Assembly (NCBI GenBank): GCA_034401795.1
Contig: CM067373.1
Location: forward strand, 92,761,624-92,825,623
Source: Chaetoderma sp. LZ-2023a
Taxonomy: Eukaryota > Mollusca > Caudofoveata > Chaetodermatida > Chaetodermatidae
Direction of reading: 5' to 3'
Length of the DNA: 64,000 nt
Part shown: positions 20,140 through 31,389 of the stretch, one piece after another
How the letters are laid out: each line of letters opens with the position of its first letter
Numbering within the stretch: the stretch's first letter is position 1
The notes under the pieces: model-generated
Databases searched by the model: none
What the model was told of the DNA's origin: nothing
Seen by the model: the letters and a program-made list of their open reading frames with translations, nothing else
Made by a program: the position numbers and the translations under genes

Positions 20140-21341
20140 GTGACGTCACGCAAATCGTACACCGCCGGAGACAAATTGAAGATTATTAAATACGCAGAGG
20201 AGAATGGCAATCGTGCTGCTGAGCGTCATTTTACGATCAATGAGTGTAACATCCGTAAATGGCGCAAGATGAAAGACAAGCTGGAATCGATGCCTAAGCA
20301 GAAACATTCAGATCACGGGAAATCTGCAGCCTTCCCAGAGCTAGAACAGAAGGTGGTCGCCTGGATAGAAGAACGACGAAAGGAAGGCGCCGGAGTTAGC
20401 ACCACAGAAATCAGACTTAAAGCCAGAATCATTGCCAAAGATATGAAGATCCTCCCCACAGAGTTCAAAGCCTCACTGGCATGGGGACAGCATTTCATGG
20501 CTCGCTATCACTTATCTGTACGCCACAGAACACATATCGTCCAGAAACTACCCAGTGACTTAGACGAGAACCTCTTCAATTTCAGAAGTGCATTATCAAG
20601 ATGAGACGACAGAACGAATATTACTGCATCGGAAATGCCGACCAGACACCACTGACATTTGACCTGCCGTACAACACCACTGTAGACAAGATCGGGAGTA
20701 AAACCGTGACATTAAAGATAACCGGTGCCGAGAAGAACAGATTCACAGTCATGTTGTGCTGCCTAGAAGACAGTACTAAACTGCCTCCTTACATCATTTT
20801 GCAACGCAAGACCATGTCTAAAGAGAAATTCCCACCAGGAGTAATCATGCGCTTACACCCTAAAGGATGGATGGATGACGAGAACACAAATGACTGGATG
20901 AACACAGTATGGAGCAAGCGACCAGGCGGCCTTCTCAAGAAACGTAGTTTACTCGTGCTGGATGCTTTCCATTGCCACAGATCAGAGGCCCTGAAGAAGA
21001 CACTCAGACAGCATGACGTCTATGCTCCAGCCGCTAGACGTATCTATCAATACGCCGATCAAGACCGTGTTAAGGAAGCACTGGAATGAATGGCTCATGA
21101 CAGGCAGCCACACTTTCACTGCTGGGGGACACATGCGTAAGCCAGAGATGGCAACCATCTGCTAATGGTTGCTCACCACTTGGACAGAGCTTGATCCAGC
21201 CATCATAATCAGATCATTCAAGAAATGTTCAATTAGCAATGCATTAGACCGTGACGCCTACTTTCACGATGAGGACATGTTATCAGACGACAAAGATTTC
21301 CTTGGGTTTACGGAGGATGACATTCCAATGGACATAGATTA
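20140..21341 (+). pseudogene. pogo/Tigger-like transposase, frameshifted
   Basis: The N-terminus (20140-20600) has a helix-turn-helix of the Brinker/CENP-B type (GDKLKIIKYAEENGNRAAER, IRKWRKMKD), then a second DNA-binding part (WGQHFMARYHLSVRHRT). The catalytic domain shows GNADQTPL (first Asp), LLVLDAFHCH (second Asp) and, in another frame near 21030, LQPLDVSIN (third Asp). An acidic tail ends at 21341 (FTEDDIPMDID). Lesions are a one-base shift near 20570, a short deletion with frame change near 21028, and a TAA near 21161. It encodes a DDE transposase of the Tc1/mariner superfamily; non-functional. Confidence 0.8.
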
Positions 21342-21519
21342 ACATGTGTTTAGACTAGGCCTACAGTGGACTTTATTGTGTGATTTGACTGTGATCGTAG
21401 TAGTATTGTGCTTACCGGTAATAGTGCTTTTGATAATTGTGACTTATTGTAATTTAGTGCTCTAATTGAATACTTGGACTGGCGAAAACTCGGCATCTGC
21501 AGTGGTCTTGAGATCTGTT

Positions 21520-21695
21520 CATATTTGAAAATCTACCATTGAAATGACTGGCCAGTTTTAAAATTTTCAGTTATGACCACTTCTCTAGACCACTGCAAAT
21601 GGAGATTTTCTCAGAGAAGCATATAGATCTTTGAAAAATTACCACTGGAATGACTGGTTCCTCCAGTCAGTCCAGTGATAAATTAAAAAAAAAAT
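21520..21695. repeat. Foldback MITE family 1, diverged copy
   Basis: Two arms with ACCACTGGAATGACTGG-type sequence and CAGTCCAGTGATAAATT lie in inverted order. An AT-rich TAATATA tract follows at about 21715-21800. Confidence 0.6.
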
Positions 21696-21799
21696 GCATC
21701 TCTTGGCCTATAGATAGTCATGATAATATAGTCTACCATAATATAGTATGCAATACTGTACTATATAATAATATAATATAAGATACTACACTATATACA

Positions 21800-23095
21800 T
21801 GACTATATGTGCTATTGTTTAAAATTGATTTAAAATGTTTAATAAAATGTACAAATTTATTTCCCTGACTTGTTTTAAAAAATTACATTTGGGTTAAAGA
21901 TCGTCGTCAAGTGAATGTCAGAAGCCAGAAACCCCTGTGCCTTACCTGATTTTTCATTGGTTACTCTCTTCGTCAGTTCTCAGAATCTCGCAATGATTGA
22001 CCAATCAGGACATTGCTTTCATCTGTCATTCGGTTGTCCCTTACATTCCAGAGCGTCAACGTGTTCGACTGTTAACTATACTACAGAAATTGAGTGTTTG
22101 CCAGTCAGAGAATCGGGTCTTCGACAGGCAAACAATCAATATATATGTCGTTATAGTTTGCCAATCGAACACACCCACGTAGCCATTACATGATCAAGGA
22201 TGAATGATAACAAAGACGTAAAAAATGGTGTTTGGAAGTTTTATTTCCTCATTTTACAATTGATACGAGATGCAATTACAGAGATTATGGTTGCAAATAA
22301 TAGGTTCATTACATAATATGATACATCTAGCTATTATAGCCACAATATTGGTTATTATTTATGCTCCAGTGAGCGAAATATTTCCCAACCAAATGAAGTT
22401 CTAGTTTCGAGGTAATTTTGTGGTTTTTGGTCGTTTTTTACTTGGAAACTTCAGCGAAAAAATGTACAAGGCTATGTACTCATATATTGGATGCACCCTC
22501 TTCTGGACCCCTTGACTAGGGGTAAAATTCCCCGTCCTATACACGCATAAAAATGGTACATATGGTTGTAATTGCCAAATTTGTCATGTTTTTCATGACA
22601 CAATTTGCAAAAAGGATTCATATTGCATACAAATGGCATTAAAAACATTGTAATTTGTATAGTTTGACAATTGTATGCACGTTTTAACATTTCTGCTGGG
22701 TAGGAAAATTTTTTTTTTATTCCTGGCCGGGTGAAAAAAGAGAAAAATGTCAATTGGGAAGTTTACAGGGAACAAAACTATTTTTTATTTTGGCCTAGCT
22801 ATTACAGCAGATACTTTTATTAAAATTTACACAACTGTTAAAGATAGGTTGGCGCAGGTACCACGCCCAATCCTTACTACTATGCTATCACAATGTGGAC
22901 TGGCATGATTTCATGCAGGATCCACTTGGTCCAGCAGCAGTATCCACATTACATTTAATTATTTATTGCCCATTACAGTACATTTCAAATGAAATACAAT
23001 ATTTGAATGATTGGTGTGGCTTACAGAATGTACCACACCCAATCCTTTCTCAGCTTTGAATACTCAATCAAATGTCATATTGTTCTTGCTCTTGA
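21800..23095. other. Non-coding spacer
   Basis: No gene is recognised. About 22440-22560 shares words with 13440-13570 (TTGGATGCACCC, ACGCATAAAAATGG), so both may be remnants of one old repeat. Confidence 0.35.
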
Positions 23096-24030
23096 TTAGA
23101 AATTGTAATCTGCATTGTAGTCATATTTCATTTCCTCATCTTTCCAGTACCGATCAAGTCTACCTTCAAAGAACTTTAGGCTTGGTGCGTTTACTACATA
23201 GTATGGTATATTATTCCATATATCGGTGACATGGTTCACGAAGGAGTACTTCCTAATGTCAAGTCTAGTGTGGTTGTTATAAATTTTATGATTGTGCCCT
23301 CTTGTGTCCGCACTGTTGTGTGTAAAGAAATTTGCAGTAACGCGCCTGTCATAAATCCCATTCATTACCTTATATGTTTCAATGATGTCCCCTCGAAGTC
23401 ATGTGTACTTTAGTGTTGGTAGTTGCAGCCACTTCAGTCTCTCTGTGTAGCTCAACTCTATTAGTTATGGTACACACTTTGTGGCCCTTTGAGCCTTTTC
23501 GACAGTAGCTATGTCACTTTTCTTATATGGTGACTACACACTCCCTGCATATTCAACTTGAGATCTCACAAGCGCCTTATAAAGTAGAGTAAAACTGTCC
23601 TCATCCAAGTAGGTAAGCGTTCTGCGAATAGCCGCCATAATTCTTACAGCCTTGTTCACCATTGTTTGCATATGCTCTCTTATGCTCAGTTGTCGGCCTA
23701 CAATTATCCCAATGTCCTTTTCACTATTGACAGTTTCCAGGTTTACTGCGTCACCCTTGCTGTTGTATAGGTTGTATTTTTTGTCTAACCTAGTATTTAT
23801 GGTTCCCACTTCAAGAACTTTTCACTTAAACGGGTGGAAACGCAGTAACCATGTCTCTGTCCACTCGTAAAGTGCGTCCAAATCTTCTTGTAAGGCGGCA
23901 TCATCTTGATCGTCGTTAATCTCTCTATAGACCTTTGTGTCGTCTGTTTACAGGTAAGCTTCTGACTTTACACATTCTGGCAGATCATTTATAATGATCA
24001 CAAACAGTACAGGGCCTACATTTAGCACTC
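23096..24030 (-). pseudogene. Second LINE reverse-transcriptase remnant
   Basis: A CR1/L2-like ORF2 3' fragment. Upstream parts near 23820-24020 encode a TDDTK catalytic block and a WTETWLLRFHP region. 23534-23809 encodes the thumb (NSEKDIGIIVG, YKALVRSQVEYAG), and 23096-23365 the C-terminal domain (NHVTDIWNNIPYYVVNAPS, FFEGRLDRYW). Several stops and frame changes are present. It differs in sequence from the LINE at 1303-3968, so it is a separate family or an older copy. Confidence 0.7.
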
Positions 24031-24312
24031 AGATTGTTTGATGATTGTTACCTGTGGTTTGCCACAGACCCACGGTAATCACTATTTGCTTATCTCTGCA
24101 GTAACAAATCATTTGGATATGGCCAGAAAAGCAAATGATTTAGTTAAACTTAAAAATTTAATCTATAATACACTCCGCATATAATAATAAAATACTCAAT
24201 CACGATTTGTAATTGCAAAGTTCAAATAAAATGAAAAAAAGCAAGCGATTGAAAACTATCTCTACCGATTGAAAACTGCCGCCATCATGTTGCCTTATTT
24301 CAGTGATTATCA
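24031..24312. other. Left flank of DIRS B
   Basis: AT-rich and without coding signal. If DIRS B inserted into element C, the left part of C would be expected here, but nothing like it is visible. Confidence 0.4.
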
Positions 24313-24326
24313 ATTCTCCTTCGATC

Positions 24327-24485
24327 AATACTCACCATTCTGTTACTTCTGGTATACAGCTGGCCTTGACAGCGGCTCTAGGATTATAGACTTAGAAAGC
24401 TTTACCGACTCCTGGGAACCGGGTACTCGGCTCCCAACTGCCGAGTACCCGTTTACCATAGAGCTCATTCTTGTTTGCATAGCAA
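24327..24485. repeat. Left inverted terminal repeat of DIRS B
   Basis: Near-identical to 6082-6240, and the inverse of about 31190-31340, though the right copy is more diverged. Confidence 0.85.
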
Positions 24486-24604
24486 CAAGAGCAATACATG
24501 CTTTCTGCATTGAGGATTTTAGTGTTTTTTTGTGAAAGAAAATCTAAGTCTTTAATCTGTAGTGATAGTTTGTGTGTTCGTAAAAGGATTAACTAAAGGA
24601 TACT

Positions 24605-24631
24605 ATGGAGAATACCGCCGAAGATAACCAG
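24605..24631 (+). CDS. DIRS B gag exon 1 (micro-exon)
   Basis: Nine codons, MENTAEDNQ, ending CAG before GTTGTATC. Joining to 25401, after the acceptor TTATGTTATAG, keeps phase 0 and gives an open frame of 732 codons. A nearer AG at 25380-25381 would run into a stop at once, so 25400 is the only acceptor that works. Intron 24632-25400, 769 bp. Inferred from sequence only. Confidence 0.62.
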
Positions 24632-25400
24632 GTTGTATCATTCTTTATTATCCATAGTTAAAAGACTTAGGTCTCTAAATTTCGCTGTGTCGCATGTTCC
24701 AATTTCTGACCCCATAGAATCTGGGACGTGTGCTAACAACGATATATGCCAGACGATCGCCTTCTTTAACCCCCAACAGGCGATCGGCAGATATGAAAAT
24801 AGGTGTTATGCTACGGTATTTCTAACACGAATATCGGCTGACGTCGTTCTCCGTAGGATCCGAGCGGGTGACGTCATACCCAGTCGCTCGGATGTTTATG
24901 TGAAGAAAAATTTTTTCATTAATTCGTGCATCTTGTTCTGGGTGCTGCGTACTAAAAATGGTACGAGAAACTTTAGAATGATCAAGTTTACGTGCGATCA
25001 CGATCGGTTTGCAATGATCGGTGGTTTCAAAATTCTTGAGTAGATGCGTGGTCTGCGGTTTTACCGTGTGATACAGCAGTTTGTTATACATTTTATTTTC
25101 TTCACATATCGTGCTGCTTTCGTTAGGAGTATAATTTATATTGATAAGTAAATATACCCCGAATGCTATGCGATATGATTCCTGGAGCCGTTACACATCC
25201 TGGAGGATCTATTATGGGTGTGTTTAATGCCCGCCTCGTTCTTGTCGTCATAATCAATGCGATCGTTGTTGTAACGTGGCGGGGTGGGGTGCGGGAGTGT
25301 TACAGTTAATTTATGAGTCAAATTATTTGAAAATTAATTGTCTGCCTTCCATCCGGGTCTCGTTCCGCTTGTTTATTGTAGGTTTGTGCTTATGTTATAG

Positions 25401-27572
25401 GCCAAGCCAGCCCCGCCATCATGTGACGAATGCCATAAGTTTGTCCGTGTCGTGTTCAAGGACCATGTCTGTTTTAGGTGTTCCCTGTGTAATATTGATC
25501 ATAGGTGTAATGTTTGTGCAGTGTGGTACGTTGAGATGATGGTTAAGTTCCTTGCCCAGAAGGACTTGGCTGGGTCTGACGCGGGGTCAGGCGGTCCGAG
25601 AGTAAATCGTGGAGCGCCCGGTTCGGCCGGTGGGGGTGCTCCACGTCCCCAGCTGGAGGTGACGGAGATGGCACCGCCTGCGTGGTTTGGTCCGGCTATG
25701 CAGGGTTTTCTGCATAGCGTTCTGCCCACGCTGGTGTCGTCCCTGCTACCAAAGGTTGGGGGGCAGTTTCTCCCCATGCCTGGTACGGATCCTGTCCTCG
25801 GACAGGATTCTGGACTGGTTACCGAGGGGGCCGTCTCGTACGGCCCCCTGGCAGTCCCATCTGGCTTCGGCCAGACGGGTTCTGTTTCTCTGCGGCCACC
25901 TCCGGGTGGTCCAGTAGCGGTGGCCGGTCCGTCGGGTGTGGGAGCTGTCCGCCAGGACGGTTCCACGGTTGACTCGTCTAGTGACGACTCTTCGGAGTCT
26001 GAAGACGAGGAGGAGAGGTTGCTGCGGCCCGTGAAGCCGCAGGTGGAGAATATGGAGGTTGATTCCGTCCTGGACGGAACCGGCCTCCATTTGTCTGGTT
26101 TGGCGCAAGCCAGGTCAGCGGCTCCGCCTGTGGCTGAGGCCAATCCGTTACCGTGCACCGGTTCCGTGCGGCTTGGTTTGGCACCAGCCGTCACGGGAAC
26201 GGGTGTGCCGGGCCGGGCGTGGTACTCGCCTATCTCGCCTGGTCCGGCAGTCGGACCTGGGGTGCCGTTGGCGCCCGTGTCCGGCTATGGTTCCGCGACT
26301 GCTATGGGTCCGTACGGTTTTCCGTGCGGTCCTACCCCATGGACCAGAGTGTCTCATGGGGTGGCGGCGGAACCGTGTGGTACCGGAGTGCCTGGCGTGT
26401 CAGCCGTGGCTCCATGCCGGGAGGCCGTGGCTGGCAGTCCCGTGAGCACGTCAACGGGTGACGTGTTTGCGGGGGTGTCTTCATCGGAGGTAGATTGGTC
26501 AGATCCTCTGGCGTGGCTAGCCAGGGTTGACCCGTCTGTGGTTTCGGCCACGGCCGATGAAGATGCGCCCCGTCCGTCGGTTGCGTCAATCAGGACGGGG
26601 ATTTTGCCCGCGGCCCGGATCCAGTCAGTGGGACTGGATCCACAGTTCATAGATTTGTTGGATGCTATTTATAGCAAACAACTGATGACCAAGGGTCAGC
26701 TCCCTGCGGCCTCCAGGGAGGTGCGGGCAAGATGTCGTATTCCGCGGGGGGGATACGACAGATATGGTGTAGTCCCGTCGGTCACGGAGGATGACCGATG
26801 GGTACTGGGCATCCAGAGTGCCATGGCGGGTGGCCCCGGTCCGGCACTTGTGGACAAGTCTCAGGTACACCAGGAAGAAGTCCTGTCCCTATGCGATGAG
26901 GGTGTGAGGGCAGCGATGAGCGCTGTCAACCACTCGTATCGTCTCCTTCAGTCGGTGTGGGCTGAAGCGGGGGCAGGCCACCCTGTGCCACCTGTGGCGC
27001 TTTCATGTGTCAATGACGGCCTGGTGCTGTCGATGGACGCATTGGCAAGGGTGCAAGCGCGAGTGACGAAATCCAGGAGGCAAATGGTCATTGACCATAT
27101 GCGTCCGGCTACGGCAGTCAGGGAGCGTCTTCTTGGGATGCCCCTGACAGGGCCTAGCATCTTCGGTGGCCAAGCGCGGGCCATCTTAGAGGATACCGCC
27201 AGTATCGCGCAGAATCGGTTAGCGGTAAACCTACAGCTAGAGCTAGTGCGGCAAGCACACGCACTAGGGGCTGTGGGGAAACCGCTAACGGGACAACCTT
27301 CAAAGAAGCAGAAGAAGCATAAGGGCAAGGCGAAAGCTAGGCCTGTTGCGACTTCTGCTTCAGCTGGGTTTTCGGAGCCCAGGAAGGTTGTAGAGGCGCC
27401 TACCCTCCCCAATGTTGCTCCTGACCGCCCTAGAGGCGGGAAGGGGAAGGGTACGGGTAAGGCCAGAAGGGGCCGAAGCATACCTGAGGGTACGAAAGCT
27501 CCCTTCATATCCGCCCCTGGACCGCGCCTGTGCGACAGGAACAGCGGTGCCAGTTATGCCCGTCATGCCTAG
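25401..27572 (+). CDS. DIRS B gag main exon (intact)
   Basis: Open to a stop at 27572; with exon 1 the protein is about 732 residues. It begins with a Cys/His motif: C17, C20, H31, C33, C36, C39, C45, C48 and W51, spaced exactly as in families E and F. A Gly/Pro-rich and acidic region follows (DSSSDDSSESEDEEE). Then come the family-conserved blocks EVDWSDPLAWLARV, SREVRARCRIPRGGYDRYG, AAMSAVNHSYRLL, KSRRQMVIDHM and PLTGPSIF, and a basic tail SKKQKKHKGKAKARP. By analogy with DIRS gag it should package RNA. There is no initiator ATG in the first 50 codons of this exon, which supports the upstream micro-exon. Confidence 0.82.
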   Translation, partial: AKPAPPSCDECHKFVRVVFKDHVCFRCSLCNIDHRCNVCAVWYVEMMVKFLAQKDLAGSDAGSGGPRVNRGAPGSAGGGAPRPQLEVTEMAPPAWFGPAMQGFLHSVLPTLVSSLLPKVGGQFLPMPGTDPVLGQDSGLVTEGAVSYGPLAVPSGFGQTGSVSLRPPPGGPVAVAGPSGVGAVRQDGSTVDSSSDDSSESEDEEERLLRPVKPQVENMEVDSVLDGTGLHLSGLAQARSAAPPVAEANPLPCTGSVRLGLAPAVTGTGVPGRAWYSPISPGPAVGPGVPLAPVSGYGSATAMGPYGFPCGPTPWTRVSHGVAAEPCGTGVPGVSAVAPCREAVAGSPVSTSTGDVFAGVSSSEVDWSDPLAWLARVDPSVVSATADEDAPRPSVASIRTGILPAARIQSVGLDPQFIDLLDAIYSKQLMTKGQLPAASREVRARCRIPRGGYDRYGVVPSVTEDDRWVLGIQSAMAGGPGPALVDKSQVHQEEVLSLCDEGVRAAMSAVNHSYRLLQSVWAEAGAGHPVPPVALSCVNDGLVLSMDALARVQARVTKSRRQMVIDHMRPATAVRERLLGMPLTGPSIFGGQARAILEDTASIAQNRLAVNLQLELVRQAHALGAVGKPLTGQPSKKQKKHKGKAKARPVATSASAGFSEPRKVVEAPTLPNVAPDRPRGGKGKGTGKARRGRSIPEGTKAPFISAPGPRLCDRNSGASYARHA

Positions 27573-27663
27573 AACGAAATGGTTCTCTCTCTCTCGTTAA
27601 GAAAGAGGGGGGGGGGGTGGGCGGACTGCGAGCCGGACAACCCCGTTAGACGTCGAGGCGTCT

Positions 27664-29676
27664 ATGGTGGGTGGAAGGCTCATGCGTTTCGTCGAGGCCT
27701 GGCGAGGTGTGACGTCAGACAATCTGGTCCTGGGATGGTTATCCCAGGGTTACATGCCGGAGTGGTGGGACTTTCCACCACAAAATCTGTCTTTGGCACC
27801 TGTCTGGACACCCGTACCAAGGGAGCCAGACAAGTTAGAAGCCGTTCAAAAGGAAGTGACGGGTTTGCTTCTGAAGGGAGCAATAAAACCAGCAAACCGA
27901 AACACTCCAGGCTTCTATTCAAACATGTTCCTTGTCCCCAAGAGCACAGGGGGATGGAGACCCATACGCAATCTCAGGCCATTAAATTGGTTTATCCATA
28001 CGCCTCGGTTCCAGATGGAAACGCCGAAGTCGGTAATGGCGTGATTGAGGGAAGGAATGTGGTGTGTATCGATCGATCTGAAAGATGCATATTTCCACAT
28101 TCCTATGAATCGGAGTTGGCACAGGTTTCTGAGATTTGCGTTTCAGAATCAAGTATGGGAGTTTACAGTTCTCCCGTTTGGCCTGTCGACAGCTCCGAGG
28201 GTTTTCACAAGAGTGGTCCTTGCGGTGACAGCGTTTCTCAGAAAAGAGAACGTGGCGCTACACACCTACATAGACGACTGGCTGCTCAAGGCAGACTCGG
28301 CAGCCAGGTTGAACGTGGATACTGCTCTGACTCTGAAGTTACTTTCAGATCTAGGCTGGATAGTCAACGAGGAGAAATCTGAGTTGACGCCCACTCAACA
28401 TTTCGTTTATTTGGGGATGCGATTCGACCTCGAGGAGGGCAGGGTTTACCCGTCAGAGCCCAGAGTGGTGTCTCTGTTAGCCATCCTCAAGAATTTTCGA
28501 TTGGGAAACCACATTCAGGCGAGGCGGTTCCTTCAGATGCTGGGCATGATGGTCTCCATGGAGCAGGTTATCCCGTACGCTGCTCTAATGCGAAGGCCTA
28601 TCCAGTTGTATCTGATGTCTGTGAAAAACCCTGTCAAAACTGGTGCCAGTTTTGGAGCCGATAATATCGCATCTTCTATGGTGGAAACAGCGTCAGAATC
28701 TCCTATTAGGGGTTTTGCTGCACCTACCCCACCCCCAGCTGTCCGTCTACACGGATGCATCGCTGGAAGGGTGGGGTGCCTGCCTAGGAGAACACCAGGT
28801 CTCGGGCACATGGTCTTTCCCGGAGAGTCAGCTGCATATCAATCTGTTGGAAATGATGGCAGTGGAACTGGCGTTGGAAGAGTTCCTTCCGATGATCAGG
28901 GGCAAGGTGATATTGATACGGTCGGACAATTCGACAGTAGTATCATATATAAATCGCCACGGCGGGACCAGGTCGCCCACTCTGTGTATCAGGGTGTGGC
29001 ACTTGATTCAATGGTGCAGGAATTACTCGGTTGTTTTGAAAGCAGCTCATATTCCTGGCCGATTGAACGTTCTGGCGGATGCTTTGTCTCGCAGGCAGAG
29101 AATCCTGCCAACAGAATGGTCTCTCAACCCTCCAGTTCTTCACAGGATCTTAGAGCATTGGGGCAAACCCAACGTGGACTTGTTTGCCACAAAGTTAAAT
29201 GCTCAAATCATGACTTATGTCTCGCCGATTCCAGATCCAAATGCCGTCCATACAGACGCTCTGGCGATAAGCTGGAGAGGGATGCACGCTTACGCGTACC
29301 CACCCACCATTCTTCTGCCGAAGATATTGGTGAAGATCTGGGAGGAACCGTGCCTGGTCCTGTTAATAGCGCCATTTTAGTGCAGCAGGGCGTGGTTCAC
29401 GGATCTTCTAGATCTGCTGGTGGACAATCCAGTGCAGTTACCAGAGATTCCGAACATAATCTCCCAGGCCAAGGGATGCTTCCTACACGAGCGTCCCGAA
29501 ATGTTCAAATTGACTGTGTGGATGTTATCAAACGAGTTTCCACGTCGGAAGGTTTTTCTCGACAAGCTGTGAATTTCATCGCAGCTGCGAGAAGGAGGTC
29601 AACCTTCAAGGCATATAACAACAAGGTTAACAGATTTGCAGACTGGTGTGAAGGAAAGGGTATTGGTACCTTTCAA
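27664..29676 (+). pseudogene. DIRS B pol (RT, RNase H, methyltransferase-like), broken
   Basis: Starts at ATG 27664 with MVGGRLMRFVEAW, the pol N-terminal block of this group. RT has SIDLKDAY and HTYIDDWLL; RNase H has VYTDAS and RSDNSTVVSYIN; the methyltransferase-like part has PNVDLFAT. Differences from copy A: GGA to TGA at 28042-28044; a 14-base deletion near 28625 that shifts frame between RT and RNase H; and a TAG at 29378-29380 in the LLIAP block. The copy cannot supply its own RT. Confidence 0.85.
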
Positions 29677-30526
29677 GCCACTATTTAGCAAATAGCAGAC
29701 TTTCTCTGTGAGCTGCTCTTTTCAGGACTAACTCCTGTCACAATTTATGGATACATGTCAGCTTTGGCATCAGTTCTCCCTTGTCTAGCCAACAGATATA
29801 GTCCGTATGTGGCCCAGTTGAATGTGATGTTGAATGGAATGAGCAATCTCCGACTGAGACAACCGGTAGTCATTCCGGCCTGGAGTCTATCTTTAGTGCT
29901 TAATGTACTGGCCAAGCACCCTTTCGAACCGTTGGGTTTGGCTAGTCTAAAGCATTTGACTCTAAAGGCGGTTTTTCTATTGGCAGCTTCCTCAGCAAGA
30001 AGGCGCAGTAAGATCCATGCACTTTCAGCAGAGAGGGACCGATTTATTGTCTCCGGAGAGGGTCTGCGTCTACTGCCAATTCATGTCAAAGAATCAATCT
30101 TTGAGATATCCCGGCAAACCGATCATTATACCGAAACTAACTAAGTTTGATCGTGATGCCAGTGTCTGGTGCCCAGTCCGTGCTTTGACTAAGTACAAAA
30201 GACGGACAGACTCGTTACGGTCGAATGATAGACATCTGTGGATCTGCCATAAGAAGCCATATGGCGCCGCATCCATGGATTCTATCTCTCGTTGGGTAGT
30301 CGATTGCATTCAGACTACCCATGAGATTGCGACTGGGCACCAGGTGCAATGCGCAAGGGCACACAATGTTAGAGGGATAGCCGCCTCGACCACCCTTTAC
30401 AATGGTGCTCCGTTAGAGGACATCATGGCTGTTGCACAATGGCACTGTGAGTCCTCTTTCATGGATTACTATATGAGGGATGTGTCAGACTCCGCCAATC
30501 CACTCGCTTTAGCTGTTTTGAAATGA
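29541..30526 (+). pseudogene. DIRS B tyrosine recombinase, broken
   Basis: Homologous to copy A. A CAG-to-TAG stop lies at 29686-29688 and an approximately 8-base deletion near 30080 shifts frame. The C-terminal half reads to a stop at 30526 with SARRRSK, AHNVRGIAAS and MDYYMRD still present. The lysine codon that is a stop in copy A is intact here. Confidence 0.85.
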
Positions 30527-31033
30527 TAGTTATACGACCCGTCTTCTCTTCTCCCTTTTTTGGCATTTGTAGGAAAGAATTAAGAAGCAGACATGGTCGA
30601 GTGAGAGGATATCAACCAGATTGTGTCACTGATGGCCGGACAAGTTAATGGTTGGAGTCTCCACGTCTGAAATCCAAATATCATGAGGTAATTCAAGATT
30701 GAGAGTTTTTTGTATTATGTCTATATATCATGTTCATTCATCTTATATATTCATGCTCATTCACAGGCTAATATATGCAAAGAGCAGTTAACCCTCTTGG
30801 CATATTTGTGTTTCAGGCGAGATGCATGTTCGTGAGTTCTCTCCCTTTTCTTAGGAGAAAAAAGTGTTACGGGGTGGGGGGGGGGGTGCAGTGATGCGAA
30901 TGCGATTCGGTTCCGTTAACTTGATGGTCCTTTTAGGTCTCCATTAATCAAGTTTAAGTCTAAGCTCTTTCTCCAAGGGGCAAAAGTAGCAATTGATGGC
31001 TTGCCCCTTCCCACCAGGTTACTGTCTAAATCT

Positions 31034-31138
31034 GGTGTATATCAGAAGTAATAGAATGGTGAGTATTGATCGAAGGAGAATGAAGGAAATTTCAATTTCC
31101 CTTTCTCCGAGCTCTAACAATACTCACCATTCTATTAC
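31034..31138. repeat. Internal complementary region of DIRS B
   Basis: As in copy A: inverse of the left end joined to inverse of the right end at GATCGAAGGAGAATGAAGG. The stored right-end sequence predicts ...CTTCATTCTCC, whereas the actual right end reads ...CTTCA then ATTCTTGGG, placing the element boundary near 31385-31389. Confidence 0.88.
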
Positions 31139-31189
31139 GGACCCAGCCTCCCAGCCCCACGGAGGCAAGCCATGGATATCTCTTGTTTG

Positions 31190-31340
31190 GTGGCTATGCA
31201 AACAATATGAGCTTCATGGCAAATGGGTACTCGGCAGTTTGGAGCCGAGTACCCGGTTCCAGGAGTCGGTAAAGCTTACTAAGTCTATAGTCCTAGGGAC
31301 AGCTATCCAGCATAGCTTGTATCAGAAGTAATAGAATGAT
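31190..31340. repeat. Right inverted terminal repeat of DIRS B
   Basis: A diverged inverse copy of 24327-24485. The subterminal motif reads GATGAGTATT near 31338, with the second G mutated compared with GGTGAGTATT in copy A. Confidence 0.8.
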
Positions 31341-31389
31341 GAGTATTGTTAGACCTCGGAGAAAGGGAAATTGAAATTTCCTTCAATTC

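Larger units (their letters stand above)
24313..31389 (+). mobile_element. DIRS retrotransposon copy B
   Basis: Same family and orientation as copy A, with nearly identical terminal repeats, internal complementary region and genes. It retains the roughly 410-bp gag N-terminal region that copy A lost. Gag is intact, but pol and the recombinase are broken. The right end (…GAAATTTCCTTCA, about 31385-31389) runs directly into the recombinase gene of element C. Confidence 0.9.

Noticed and set aside
20140..21341. Domesticated CENP-B-like host gene
   Set aside because: All three Asp blocks are present but the frame is broken three times, which fits a dead pogo/Tigger copy and not a conserved gene.
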